Assembly (NCBI RefSeq): GCF_014642075.1
Contig: NZ_BMIK01000025.1
Coordinates: forward strand, 1-54,891
Origin: Parapedobacter defluvii
Lineage (GTDB): Bacteria; Bacteroidota; Bacteroidia; Sphingobacteriales; Sphingobacteriaceae
Direction of reading: 5' to 3'
DNA: 54,891 bases
Positions 7,698 to 15,618 of this stretch are shown piece by piece (position 1 is the first letter of the stretch; each line of letters begins with the position of its first letter). The notes under the pieces were generated by a model that was not told where the DNA came from, did not search any database, and saw nothing but the letters and a program-made list of their open reading frames with translations. The translations under genes and the position numbers were made by a program.

Positions 7698-10160
7698 ATG
7701 AGCATAGAAATAATCCCAATTAACGGTAAAAGTGATTTTTTTGACTATCAGATTTTTGAAGAAAGTCTAAAAAATACGATTGGTAAAAATTGCTCTGAAG
7801 CCAAAATATTTTTATTCAATAATTTTCCCGTTTCAGTTTCAGTTGAAACCAACATTGACCTAATTCTTATTATAGCAATTGCACCAAAAGACAAAAATTA
7901 CTATAAGCCAAAAAGGACTAAGGACAGAGCAATCTATTTCCATAATCAGATTATACCGATAAAATTTGTAACTAAATTTCAAGACGACACTATTTCAATT
8001 GATGACAATAATCAGGTTGTAGCCAATGAAGAATATATTGATTATTCATCGGAAATAAATTCAATGAGATTTAGTCTTATTAGCTATTTATCAAACAAAT
8101 GCGGCTATAAAAAGGATGACTTATATGTACAACCACTAATCTTTATTCAAGGTAAAGGTGATTTTGTTCTCAATTCGTATTTAGTTTCTGAAACATTCGA
8201 CTTCAATTCAATTCACAAATACTTTTCTCAAAATAGTTCTGACATTTTCATCGCATATAAAGATTGGAAGAACGAGTTTGGCTATCAAAATCTGCCCTTT
8301 GATATTGAAAGAATAACAAATCAAGCATCAAAAGACAGTGAAATTGGTTATCTGACAAAAAAGAAAGTAGAACGAATAGGAAAACAACTATCTAGTTCAA
8401 AAGTGATTTTTGAAGAGCTAAACAAAAATCTTGTCATAATCAATGGAAAAGCAGGAACGGGAAAGTCAAGTGAATTGCTTTTGCTTACAATGAAATGTAT
8501 TAGTAATGGTCAAAACACTTTGTATTTGACTTACAATAAACTTTTGATTTTTGATATTGCCAAAACTGTTAAATCATATGTAAACGCAAAACTTAACAAT
8601 AATAGTGATGTCAAGCCAGGAGAAGGTTCTGTATTGACACTTCATGCTTTCTTTTACAGGCTTAGTAAATCCTTAGGTGTCCTTCATGTGCTTAACGCTG
8701 ATAGAATAGAAAAGCTTTTAGAAGTTCTCAAAACAAGAATGCATGAAATTTATTATAACATTGTTAGTCCCGAATTCAGCAAACAGAAAATTGATTTAAA
8801 CTCAATAAAATCAATTATTCAAAACCATAAAACATTTGACGTTGGAACAAAAGAAGTAGGAATTGACTTTATCAACTTTCTCCAAAAGCGAAACATTTCC
8901 AACTCTGCGGAGCTTAAAAAAGCTACAATAGACTTCTTTAATCATAAGAAGCAAATATTAGGAAATATAGAAGCAAATGAAGTTTTCTTAGCTGATTATT
9001 ACGGTGTACTTGAAAACACTTTATTACAAATTGAAAACCCTCAACAGTTTTATGAAAAGTATAACATTGAAGACAAACATGAACTTCTTGACGTTGCAAT
9101 AGGGTTAAGTAAAAAATATGAAGGTGAGAAAGATGGCAAAAAAACTATAACCGAAAAAGGTTTTATTGAATTCAAAAATAGGCGGGTTGGTGGACACAGA
9201 AGAAAGAGAACCTTATTTATTGATGAAGCACAAGATTGCCACAGGCTAGAAAAGGAAATATTAATATCCATATATGGAAGTAACAATATCGTTGTTGCCA
9301 ACGGTGGCAAAGAACAACTTATTCGACATGTAGAATTATGTAATTGGGAAGTTTCGAAAGCGAAAAAACTTAGTATTAAAAAACACGCAACAAGGAATAA
9401 ATCTTATCGAGTTAAGAAAACGGTAGTAGATTTTTGCAACTATGTTGCAAGTAAATTTCAAATTGACTTAAATCTTGAACCCATAGAGTCGGAAGACGAA
9501 GGAGAGCTTTTATTCGATTTTAGACAAAACCATAGTGAACAAGAAATAAATGAAATTTTTAATCATCTAAATCTTAAAGGTGAAATCAATGGTTGCACGC
9601 CATATGAAAGACTTCTAGTTTTATTAGAATCAAATTCACAAAGAGAAAATTTATCAGGTCAAAATGAACCTCAAATTGAAACGGCAATAATAAATGAATA
9701 TGGAAATATAGAAGATGCTCCTCGCTTGAAGCGTGGTACATGGAAACACATAGAATCATTAGAAAAAAATGATTTTATGTTTTGGGACGGAACCGTTGAA
9801 GATAAATCTCAGCTAATAGTACCAAGTCCTAATGAATCCCGAGTTATCTATTATGAATCATGTCGTGGGTTGGAAGCATGGTCTGTTGCTTGTTTCGCTT
9901 TGGACAAATTTTTTAGTCAAAAACGAGAAGACCCTGATGCAGAAAAGTATTTGATTGAAGATTTATTTTTAAACCAAAACAATGAACAACGCAAAAGTAT
10001 GTACGCAGCTACATGGGCATTAATGGCTTTGACAAGAGTAATTGACACAATGTACATTCAAATCAACGACAGAAATTCAGAATTTGGAAAAATCGTAGTG
10101 GAGTATTTAAACCAAAAAAACAAGAATGTTAGAGAGATTGGAAAAAATGCCAGCAGCTAA
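7698..10160 (+). CDS. Putative nuclease/SF1 helicase, defence candidate (cassette 1)
   Basis: This 820-aa protein is a UvrD/Rep-like SF1 NTPase. Walker A is G250-S257 (GKAGTGKS), Walker B is D509-D513 (DEAQD), and an ALTR motif VI-like segment lies at 777-780, with SCRGLE upstream as a motif V-like stretch. The first ~215 residues are a separate domain. The stretch VETNIDLILIIAI near residue 50 faintly resembles an E-x-D nuclease core (NERD or PD-(D/E)XK), but this is uncertain. Single-protein nuclease-helicases of this type are often anti-phage. The gene is visibly AT-rich compared with the mob genes. Its stop codon TAA lies inside the AGCTAAC that opens the following palindrome. Confidence 0.8.
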   Translation: MSIEIIPINGKSDFFDYQIFEESLKNTIGKNCSEAKIFLFNNFPVSVSVETNIDLILIIAIAPKDKNYYKPKRTKDRAIYFHNQIIPIKFVTKFQDDTISIDDNNQVVANEEYIDYSSEINSMRFSLISYLSNKCGYKKDDLYVQPLIFIQGKGDFVLNSYLVSETFDFNSIHKYFSQNSSDIFIAYKDWKNEFGYQNLPFDIERITNQASKDSEIGYLTKKKVERIGKQLSSSKVIFEELNKNLVIINGKAGTGKSSELLLLTMKCISNGQNTLYLTYNKLLIFDIAKTVKSYVNAKLNNNSDVKPGEGSVLTLHAFFYRLSKSLGVLHVLNADRIEKLLEVLKTRMHEIYYNIVSPEFSKQKIDLNSIKSIIQNHKTFDVGTKEVGIDFINFLQKRNISNSAELKKATIDFFNHKKQILGNIEANEVFLADYYGVLENTLLQIENPQQFYEKYNIEDKHELLDVAIGLSKKYEGEKDGKKTITEKGFIEFKNRRVGGHRRKRTLFIDEAQDCHRLEKEILISIYGSNNIVVANGGKEQLIRHVELCNWEVSKAKKLSIKKHATRNKSYRVKKTVVDFCNYVASKFQIDLNLEPIESEDEGELLFDFRQNHSEQEINEIFNHLNLKGEINGCTPYERLLVLLESNSQRENLSGQNEPQIETAIINEYGNIEDAPRLKRGTWKHIESLEKNDFMFWDGTVEDKSQLIVPSPNESRVIYYESCRGLEAWSVACFALDKFFSQKREDPDAEKYLIEDLFLNQNNEQRKSMYAATWALMALTRVIDTMYIQINDRNSEFGKIVVEYLNQKNKNVREIGKNASS

Positions 10161-10286
10161 CAGGCGTTTGGCTCAATGGCGGGTGACGTGGTTAATTGAA
10201 CATTCTACCCCGCATCAACTTTTGTGGTGTATTGACAGTTTTGTGCTTCGAAATCCGCCACTGCGCCAAGCGCCAAAACGTTAGCT
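10155..10286 (+). repeat. attC-like palindrome ending cassette 1
   Basis: This 132-bp element opens with AGCTAAC (10155-10161) and closes with GTTAGCT (10280-10286). Internal arms GGCGTTTGGCTCAATGGCGG on the left pair with CCGCCACTGCGCCAAGCGCC on the right, with only three positions not Watson-Crick paired. A few bases next to the right outer box (GTTTT on the paired strand) have no partner. Outer box, unpaired bases, inner arms and a long variable centre is the attC layout. The outer boxes differ at one position from the classical RYYYAAC/GTTRRRY pair. Confidence 0.65.
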
Positions 10287-10308
10287 GATATTTTAAACCG
10301 ACATACAT

Positions 10309-11100
10309 ATGACATTTGACCCTGAAAGCTCTAAAGAAATTGTGAATGAAGCGAAAGCTTTAACTCCAGAAATTTATAAAGATGTTGCAAAACCAGCACT
10401 TCAAGAAGTTGGTAGTGTTACTGGACGGACTGTAAAAGCACTTCTATCCCCTTTAAGAGGTTTGTTATGGGGTTGGGAAAGAATAGAAGAATATGTTGAA
10501 AGTGAAGTAAAGAAACGACTTGACAAAATTCCTGAGGATAAAAGAAAATCACCTGACCCTGAAATTGCTGTTCCACTATTGCAAGCGTTAACATACACCG
10601 CACAAAATGAAACATTGAGAGAAATGTATGTTAATTTACTCGCTAACTCTATGAATACAGACAAAAACAACGTTGTTCATCCATCATTTGTAGAAATTAT
10701 TAAACAAATGAATTCATTAGATGCAAAAGTGTTTGATGAACTCTCAAAGACAAATGCATATCAAAAAATAATGAACCCAAAAATTATGTTGAAAGGACAA
10801 GGAAAATTCTTTTCAAATGCAACGCCAGAATGGTATGCGGGATGGACAATTGAAGGCTATTCCGAATTTGATGTTTCAGCAAGTATGGTGCGTTTAAGCA
10901 AATTTGGATTGATAGAGCTAATGTTTGACAGAACAGCAGGGAAAGATGGATATGATAATATTAAACAAACACGGTTTTTGGAGTCTATTCTAAACACATA
11001 TAAATTGGCAAATCCAACTCAAGAATTAGAAATTGGAGGAACTGAAAGTATTTTATATGTGAACGAGTATGGATTACAGTTTAAAAATGCTTGTAAATAA
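10309..11100 (+). CDS. DUF4393 / Abi-alpha-like protein (cassette 2)
   Basis: This 263-aa protein resembles the DUF4393 (Abi_alpha) family, linked to abortive infection. The most recognisable part is the helical segment around residues 60-120 (ERIEEYVESEVKKRL, then PDPEIAVPLLQALTYTAQ and LREMYVNLLANSMN). No catalytic motif is visible, so the biochemical activity is unknown. It is AT-rich like cassette 1, has the same orientation, and its ATG also lies 22 nt after a GTTAGCT core. The segments just before the two start codons are similar too (ACGACA versus CCGACA at the same distance). No promoter is visible, so it probably depends on transcription from upstream. Confidence 0.8.
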   Translation: MTFDPESSKEIVNEAKALTPEIYKDVAKPALQEVGSVTGRTVKALLSPLRGLLWGWERIEEYVESEVKKRLDKIPEDKRKSPDPEIAVPLLQALTYTAQNETLREMYVNLLANSMNTDKNNVVHPSFVEIIKQMNSLDAKVFDELSKTNAYQKIMNPKIMLKGQGKFFSNATPEWYAGWTIEGYSEFDVSASMVRLSKFGLIELMFDRTAGKDGYDNIKQTRFLESILNTYKLANPTQELEIGGTESILYVNEYGLQFKNACK

Positions 11101-11108
11101 AAAACATC

Positions 11109-11240
11109 AGCTAACAAGGTATTGCCAAAAGCGGGGTTTAATAGTTTCTATTGGACATTTGTGCAAGGTTCAACAGCAGTAATTATATTAAACTTTTGTG
11201 CTAAAAATCCCCGCCTTCGGCAATACCCAAAACGTTAATA
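11109..11240 (+). repeat. attC-like palindrome ending cassette 2
   Basis: This element opens with AGCTAAC (11109-11115) and closes with GTTAATA (11234-11240). Inner arms GGTATTGCCAAAAGCGGGG and CCCCGCCTTCGGCAATACC pair with two non-Watson-Crick positions. As in the first element, the right outer box is preceded by AAAAC and carries unpaired bases. The total length is again 132 bp, although arm and centre sequences differ from the first element. Shared architecture with different sequence is typical of attC sites in one array. Confidence 0.65.
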
Positions 11241-11310
11241 TTTCATTCCTACATCACAGAAATTTTGTATCTTAGCATTATAGCAATTGCAGCTAAAACG
11301 TATGTCAAAC

Positions 11311-11330
11311 CAGTGAGTGATTCGGTGAGT
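11311..11330 (+). repeat. Right subterminal repeat of the mobile element
   Basis: CAGTGAGTGATTCGGTGAGT matches 306-325 at 18 of 20 positions in the same orientation. It lies 51 bp before the tRNA-3'-end-like sequence, and is a candidate integrase arm site marking the right end. Confidence 0.55.
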
Positions 11331-11380
11331 TGGAAAAAGGGAAGTTTGTAAAATACTGATAAATAGATTGATAGAAAGTA

Positions 11381-11404
11381 GGTTCGATTCCCCAACGGGC
11401 TACA
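11381..11404 (+). other. tRNA 3'-end-like fragment, candidate right attachment site
   Basis: GGTTCGATTCCCC then AACGGGCTACA reads like a T loop, T-stem 3' strand and acceptor 3' strand of a tRNA. The bases to its left do not complete a T stem, so this is not an intact tRNA gene. Integration into a tRNA 3' end leaves just such a displaced fragment at the far end of an element. It is followed by a terminator-like hairpin (about 11407-11438). No second copy was found in the window. Confidence 0.5.
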
Positions 11405-11551
11405 ACAAAAGCCGCTTCTGATAAATAGGGGCGGTTTTCTTATTTTATGTTGTCGGTTTTGTTGTCGGTTTGATGAGGTTTGCCCTATTTTCCGGGATAA
11501 TTCCGTACCTTTGGAGTATAGCCGTGAGGCTGTAATTTTTAACCGAAAAAG

Positions 11552-11581
11552 GAGCCCCGTCATTAGGTTGATGGGGTTTTA
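11552..11581. terminator. Terminator downstream of fic2
   Basis: CCCCGTCA (11555-11562) pairs with TGATGGGG (11569-11576), with T-runs on both sides, so it can end transcription of fic2 arriving on the minus strand. A closely similar hairpin with the same TTAGGT-like loop lies on the other side of fic2 at 12880-12898. Confidence 0.7.
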
Positions 11582-11589
11582 TTATTCTT

Positions 11590-12735
11590 TTAGTCCTGAC
11601 GGAATAAACCAAGGTACTGATCAAACACAAAAAACCTATTTCTGCTTTGGCCTGTCATCTCTCTCAATATATCTGAGCGCTCAAAATCAGCAACTAAGTT
11701 ATTGGCAGCTTTGTAACTTAATCCGGTAACCCGCTTTGCATCTTCTACAAAAATTACGGGTTGTTTCAGCAAATATTGGAGCAATGTCATTGCCGAATTG
11801 CTTTTACGACCGAACCGCTCATTGATCATGTTTTCGGTTTCAGATTTAAGCTGCAGTATTTGCGATAGCGTCCTAGCGGCATTTGAAGCAGTTTCAGCGA
11901 TTCCCACAAGAAAATATTTTAGCCATTGCGTCATATCATTCTTGGTTCTGACAAAAGTCAGGTTGTCGTAATACAGCCCCTTATTTCGCTCAAAATAACT
12001 TGAAAGGTAAAGCAGGGGTTTATCCAAAACCTTCCCGTCGACCAGGAACAACGGAATCAATAACCTGCCTATCCTTCCGTTTCCGTCCAGGAATGGATGG
12101 ATGGTCTCAAATTGATAGTGCGCTATCCCTATGCGAATCAACTTAGGGACGATAACGTCATCGTTATGCAGGAAGTTTTCCAAATCTCCCATCAATGCTT
12201 CCACATATTGATGGTGCGGCGGTACGAATACCGCATCAGCAGGGCTTGTGCCGCCAATCCAGTTTTGGCTTGTTCGGAATTCTCCCGGTTGCTTATGTTC
12301 CCCCCTCACGCTGTCGAGTAATATAGCATGTGTTTTCCTAATGAGTCTTGACGAAATAGGAAGATTTTCCAGTTGCTCTATTGCGTAATTCAGTGCTCCG
12401 ACATAATTATTTACTTCTTTCCAATCATTCCTTCTTTCGGGCAGGATTTCAGATTCGTCAAGCAATGCTTCATCCATGTTAGTTTGAGTCCCTTCTATTC
12501 TGCTTGACTTAACAGCTTCTTTTGTTACATGCAAATGGATGAATAGGTCTATATTAGGCACGAGCTTTGCAAATGAGTTCAGCTCTCCTAATTTAATAGC
12601 AGCCTCTTCCAGCAATCCATTGATGAGGGGATTATCCCACTTCCATTCGTCATTTATAATGGATGGCACGAAATAACTGTATCCCCCGACACCCTTTTCA
12701 ATGTGTCCTGCTTTGTATTCCTCAAGTTTTATCAT
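11590..12735 (-). CDS. Fic-domain protein with C-terminal HTH (fic2)
   Basis: This 381-aa Fic protein carries the active motif HPFLDGNGRIGR from H213, and an inhibitory SxxxEG motif at S77-G82 (SSRIEG), so it is a class II, self-inhibited Fic. It has the N-terminal extension common to Fic/DOC_N proteins and a C-terminal winged-helix-like segment (VTGLSYKAANNLVADFE). It is only distantly similar to fic1. It has its own operator-like array upstream (12756-12827) and a pair of related hairpins around it, so it may be a separate mobile or stand-alone regulatory module next to the integrated element. The target protein is unknown. Confidence 0.9.
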   Translation of the reverse strand: MIKLEEYKAGHIEKGVGGYSYFVPSIINDEWKWDNPLINGLLEEAAIKLGELNSFAKLVPNIDLFIHLHVTKEAVKSSRIEGTQTNMDEALLDESEILPERRNDWKEVNNYVGALNYAIEQLENLPISSRLIRKTHAILLDSVRGEHKQPGEFRTSQNWIGGTSPADAVFVPPHHQYVEALMGDLENFLHNDDVIVPKLIRIGIAHYQFETIHPFLDGNGRIGRLLIPLFLVDGKVLDKPLLYLSSYFERNKGLYYDNLTFVRTKNDMTQWLKYFLVGIAETASNAARTLSQILQLKSETENMINERFGRKSNSAMTLLQYLLKQPVIFVEDAKRVTGLSYKAANNLVADFERSDILREMTGQSRNRFFVFDQYLGLFRQD

Positions 12736-12755
12736 GGACTCGTTCTTATCGCCAC

Positions 12756-12827
12756 AAAGTAAAACAAAAAAAATCTTATTTTACTTTTAGGCCCGAAAGT
12801 AAAATAACGAATTTCTTATTTTACTTA
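12756..12827. promoter_or_regulatory. Four-copy operator-like array upstream of fic2
   Basis: The 12-mer AAAGTAAAA(T/C)AA occurs at 12756-12767 (+), 12776-12787 (-), 12796-12807 (+) and 12816-12827 (-). Starts are exactly 20 bp apart and orientations alternate. The first copy has one difference (C for T) and the last ends in A where the others have T. This pitch, about two helical turns, puts all copies on the same face of DNA. It lies 21 bp upstream of the fic2 ATG, so it is probably an operator, perhaps for the Fic protein's own HTH. Confidence 0.75.
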
Positions 12828-12879
12828 AGCGTCCATCGATCAATAGCCTTCCGTTTTTGAGAAGAAAGTATTAGGAAGT

Positions 12880-12904
12880 CCCGTCTTAGGTTGACGGGTT
12901 TTGT
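12880..12904 (+). terminator. Hairpin terminator left of uxaC
   Basis: CCCGTC (12880-12885) pairs with GACGGG (12893-12898) and is followed by TTTTG. The sequence around it resembles the hairpin at 11552-11581. It stops plus-strand readthrough before the uxa operon. Confidence 0.55.
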
Positions 12905-12956
12905 TGTCTTGCTTACCTCGGTGTGGTAAAAAGCTAACAAACCTATTTGTATTTCG

Positions 12957-14360
12957 CTACCATCCAAAGTACGTTTTTGCATTGTAATAGGAGATATCCT
13001 GTATAATTTTCCCGGTCCAGCCGATGTCGTTGGGCAGTAGTCCTTTTTCGATATCTTCGGCAAACAGGCTGCACAGCAGTCGCCTGAAATACTCGTGACG
13101 TGAATAGGAAAGGAAACTGCGCGAGTCGGTCAGCATACCCACAAAGCAACTGATAAGGCCGATAGTTGACAAGGTATTCATCTGCTGCGTCATGCCATCC
13201 AACTGGTCCAAAAACCACCAGCCCGAGCCGAACTGCATCTTACCTTTTATCCCCTCGTCCTGAAAATTTCCCATCATGGCCGCAAAGACGGCATTGTCTG
13301 CAGGGTTGAGATTATATACCACGGTCTTGGCAAGGCGGTTTTCCATATCCAGGGCGTTAAAAAACCGCTGCATGGCTTCGGCCTGCTGGAAGTCACCAAT
13401 GGAATCGTATCCCGTATCTGGCCCCAACTGGCTCAGCTTACGGGTATTGGTGTTGCGCAGCGGGCCTAAATGGAATTGCTGTACCCAATCTTTATCGTGG
13501 TACAGTTTGCACAGTTCGGTAAGGACTACATAGGTAAATGCCTCTTCGTATTCCGTGGCAAGGCGGTCGTCGCCGCTGAGTACTTGCTTGAATACTTCAT
13601 CCAATGAGACTGCTGAAGAAGTTGCCCGGGGCAAATGACTGAGCCCGTGATCGGCAATGCGGCATCCGTGGCGGTGGAAATAATAGAAGCGATTGGAGAG
13701 CGCATCCAATAGCGTATCCAGATCCACAATGGCTGTTCCGCTGCTAGCCTCCAACTGCCGGATATATTGTCGGTATGGATCACCTTTGCTTAGCTGAAAA
13801 GCTTTGTCTGGCCGGAAAGATGGAAGTACCTTCGTATCAACACCCGACTCCGCAATTGCATGGTGATGGTCAAGGCTATCGGTCGGATCATCCGTTGTAC
13901 CTACCATTTCCACATTGAAATGGCGAAGCAAGCCTTGGGGAGAAAACGCCGGATCCTGTAATTGTTCCGTGGTTTGGTCAAAAAGGATATCTGCATTTTC
14001 CGGCCCCAGCAATTCTTCGATACCGAACGGGTTTTTCAACTCCATATGCGTCCAGTGATACAACGGATTACGAAGAGTATATGGCACCGCCTCTGCCCAT
14101 TTCCGAAACTTTTCACGATCGTCAGCATTGCCTGTAATGTATTTTTCAGGAATACCCAGTACGCGCTGCGCACGCCATTTGTAATGATCGCCGGCTAACC
14201 AAATGTGGGTAATATTCCGGAAGTTCGCATTGCTGGCTACGGCATCGGGCGGGAGATGCGAATGGTAGTCGATAATGGGTAGGTCTTTCGCATAATCGTG
14301 GTATAGCACCTGGGCCGTGCCTGACGGCAATAGAAAGTTGTCATGAAGAAAGTAGGCCAT
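12957..14360 (-). CDS. uxaC: Glucuronate (uronate) isomerase
   Basis: This 467-aa enzyme converts D-glucuronate to D-fructuronate and D-galacturonate to D-tagaturonate, the first step of hexuronate catabolism in the cytoplasm. It has the amidohydrolase-like metal-binding start IIDYHSHLPP, the family's conserved WLAGDHYKWRAQR segment, and full family length. It is the last gene of a three-gene minus-strand operon, 11 bases after uxuA. Together the operon takes glucuronate to 2-keto-3-deoxygluconate. Confidence 0.96.
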   Translation of the reverse strand: MAYFLHDNFLLPSGTAQVLYHDYAKDLPIIDYHSHLPPDAVASNANFRNITHIWLAGDHYKWRAQRVLGIPEKYITGNADDREKFRKWAEAVPYTLRNPLYHWTHMELKNPFGIEELLGPENADILFDQTTEQLQDPAFSPQGLLRHFNVEMVGTTDDPTDSLDHHHAIAESGVDTKVLPSFRPDKAFQLSKGDPYRQYIRQLEASSGTAIVDLDTLLDALSNRFYYFHRHGCRIADHGLSHLPRATSSAVSLDEVFKQVLSGDDRLATEYEEAFTYVVLTELCKLYHDKDWVQQFHLGPLRNTNTRKLSQLGPDTGYDSIGDFQQAEAMQRFFNALDMENRLAKTVVYNLNPADNAVFAAMMGNFQDEGIKGKMQFGSGWWFLDQLDGMTQQMNTLSTIGLISCFVGMLTDSRSFLSYSRHEYFRRLLCSLFAEDIEKGLLPNDIGWTGKIIQDISYYNAKTYFGW

Positions 14361-14371
14361 GTCTGATTCGA

Positions 14372-15535
14372 TTATTGTCCGAGAATTCCCAATTCCAATC
14401 CCCTTAGCTCTGCCAATCCCCGCAGGCGGCCGATGGCTGAATAGCCGGGAGCTGTCGTTTTATCAAGATCATCCAGCATCTGGTGGCCGTGGTCGGGCCG
14501 GAAGGGTATGGGGTCCGTCCGACGCTGGTTTTCGGCGATCAGTGCTTTCATGACCGCATACATATTTACGTCACCATCCAGGTGATCGGCCTCGAAAAAG
14601 TTACCCTGCTCGTCCTTCCTGACGTTGCGCAGGTGTACAAAGTAAACGCGTTCCTTCACCGCCTCGAAAATAGCCGGAATATCATTCGAAACCCCCGCAC
14701 CCAATGAGCCCGTGCAAAAGCAGATGCCGTTGAAAGGCTTATCCAATTCGCGGATGATATACGATAGGTCTTCCTGGTTGCTGGCGATGCGCGGTAGTCC
14801 CAAAATTGGATAGGGAGGGTCATCCGGATGGATCGTCATCCGGATCCCGTTTTCTTCGCAGACGTCTGCAATGGATGACAGGAACCAAATCAGGTTTTGT
14901 CGCAGTCCGTCGAAGCCGATAGCGGCGTATTCGCGTATACTTTCCCGAAGCTCTTCCAGTTCGATGCTTCGCTCGCCGGGAATGCCCATCAACACGTTGG
15001 TGCTTAACAGTTCAATCTGCTCAGGCGTATACGCTTCAAATCTTTCTTTGGCTTCTGCTTGTATGGTCTCGGGGTAATCAGCCGCGGCTCCTTCCCGTTG
15101 TAGGACAAATAGATCGAAAGCAGCCAGGTCATTCCAATTAAAATACAGCGCCTTTGAACCGTCTTGCATCGTTAAATCAAGCTGCGTGCGCGTCCAGTCC
15201 AGCACAGGCATGAAATTGTAGCAAACGGTTTTAATTCCCGCTGCCGCCAGATTACGTAGGCTCTGCCGGTAATTGTCAAGATAAGGTTGTGCATCTGACC
15301 TACGGGTTTTGATGGCTTCATGCACCGGTACGCTTTCCACGACGCTCCAGGTGAGTCCCGCCGCTTCAATTAACGACTTGCGCTCCTGGATGTCTTCCAG
15401 CGGCCATACCGCTCCGTGTGGAATGTGGTGAAGAGCCGTCACGATACCCGTTGCTCCGGCTTGTTTGATGTCTTGCAGTGATACCGCATCTGCGGGACCG
15501 TACCACCGCCATGTTTGTTCAAGTTTTTTTGTCAT
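14372..15535 (-). CDS. uxuA: Mannonate dehydratase
   Basis: This 387-aa enzyme dehydrates D-mannonate to 2-keto-3-deoxy-D-gluconate. Family-typical stretches are VTALHHIPHGAVW near the N-terminus, VCYNFMPVLDWTRT in the first third and the GLRQNLIWFLSSIADVCEE region. Length matches the family. It lies between the SDR gene and uxaC. A 176-base gap with tandem repeats separates it from the SDR gene upstream. Confidence 0.95.
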   Translation of the reverse strand: MTKKLEQTWRWYGPADAVSLQDIKQAGATGIVTALHHIPHGAVWPLEDIQERKSLIEAAGLTWSVVESVPVHEAIKTRRSDAQPYLDNYRQSLRNLAAAGIKTVCYNFMPVLDWTRTQLDLTMQDGSKALYFNWNDLAAFDLFVLQREGAAADYPETIQAEAKERFEAYTPEQIELLSTNVLMGIPGERSIELEELRESIREYAAIGFDGLRQNLIWFLSSIADVCEENGIRMTIHPDDPPYPILGLPRIASNQEDLSYIIRELDKPFNGICFCTGSLGAGVSNDIPAIFEAVKERVYFVHLRNVRKDEQGNFFEADHLDGDVNMYAVMKALIAENQRRTDPIPFRPDHGHQMLDDLDKTTAPGYSAIGRLRGLAELRGLELGILGQ

Positions 15536-15618
15536 GGTATTTTTATTGGCCTTCAGCTATCGGCTGTCAGCTTTGTTCTAACTTGTTATGCTTGTTTCCT
15601 GGCTTACCTTTTTTGTCT

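Noticed and set aside
11381-11404. Functional tRNA gene
   Set aside because: Only the T-loop and acceptor 3' part are present; the left side cannot form the T stem, anticodon arm or D arm.
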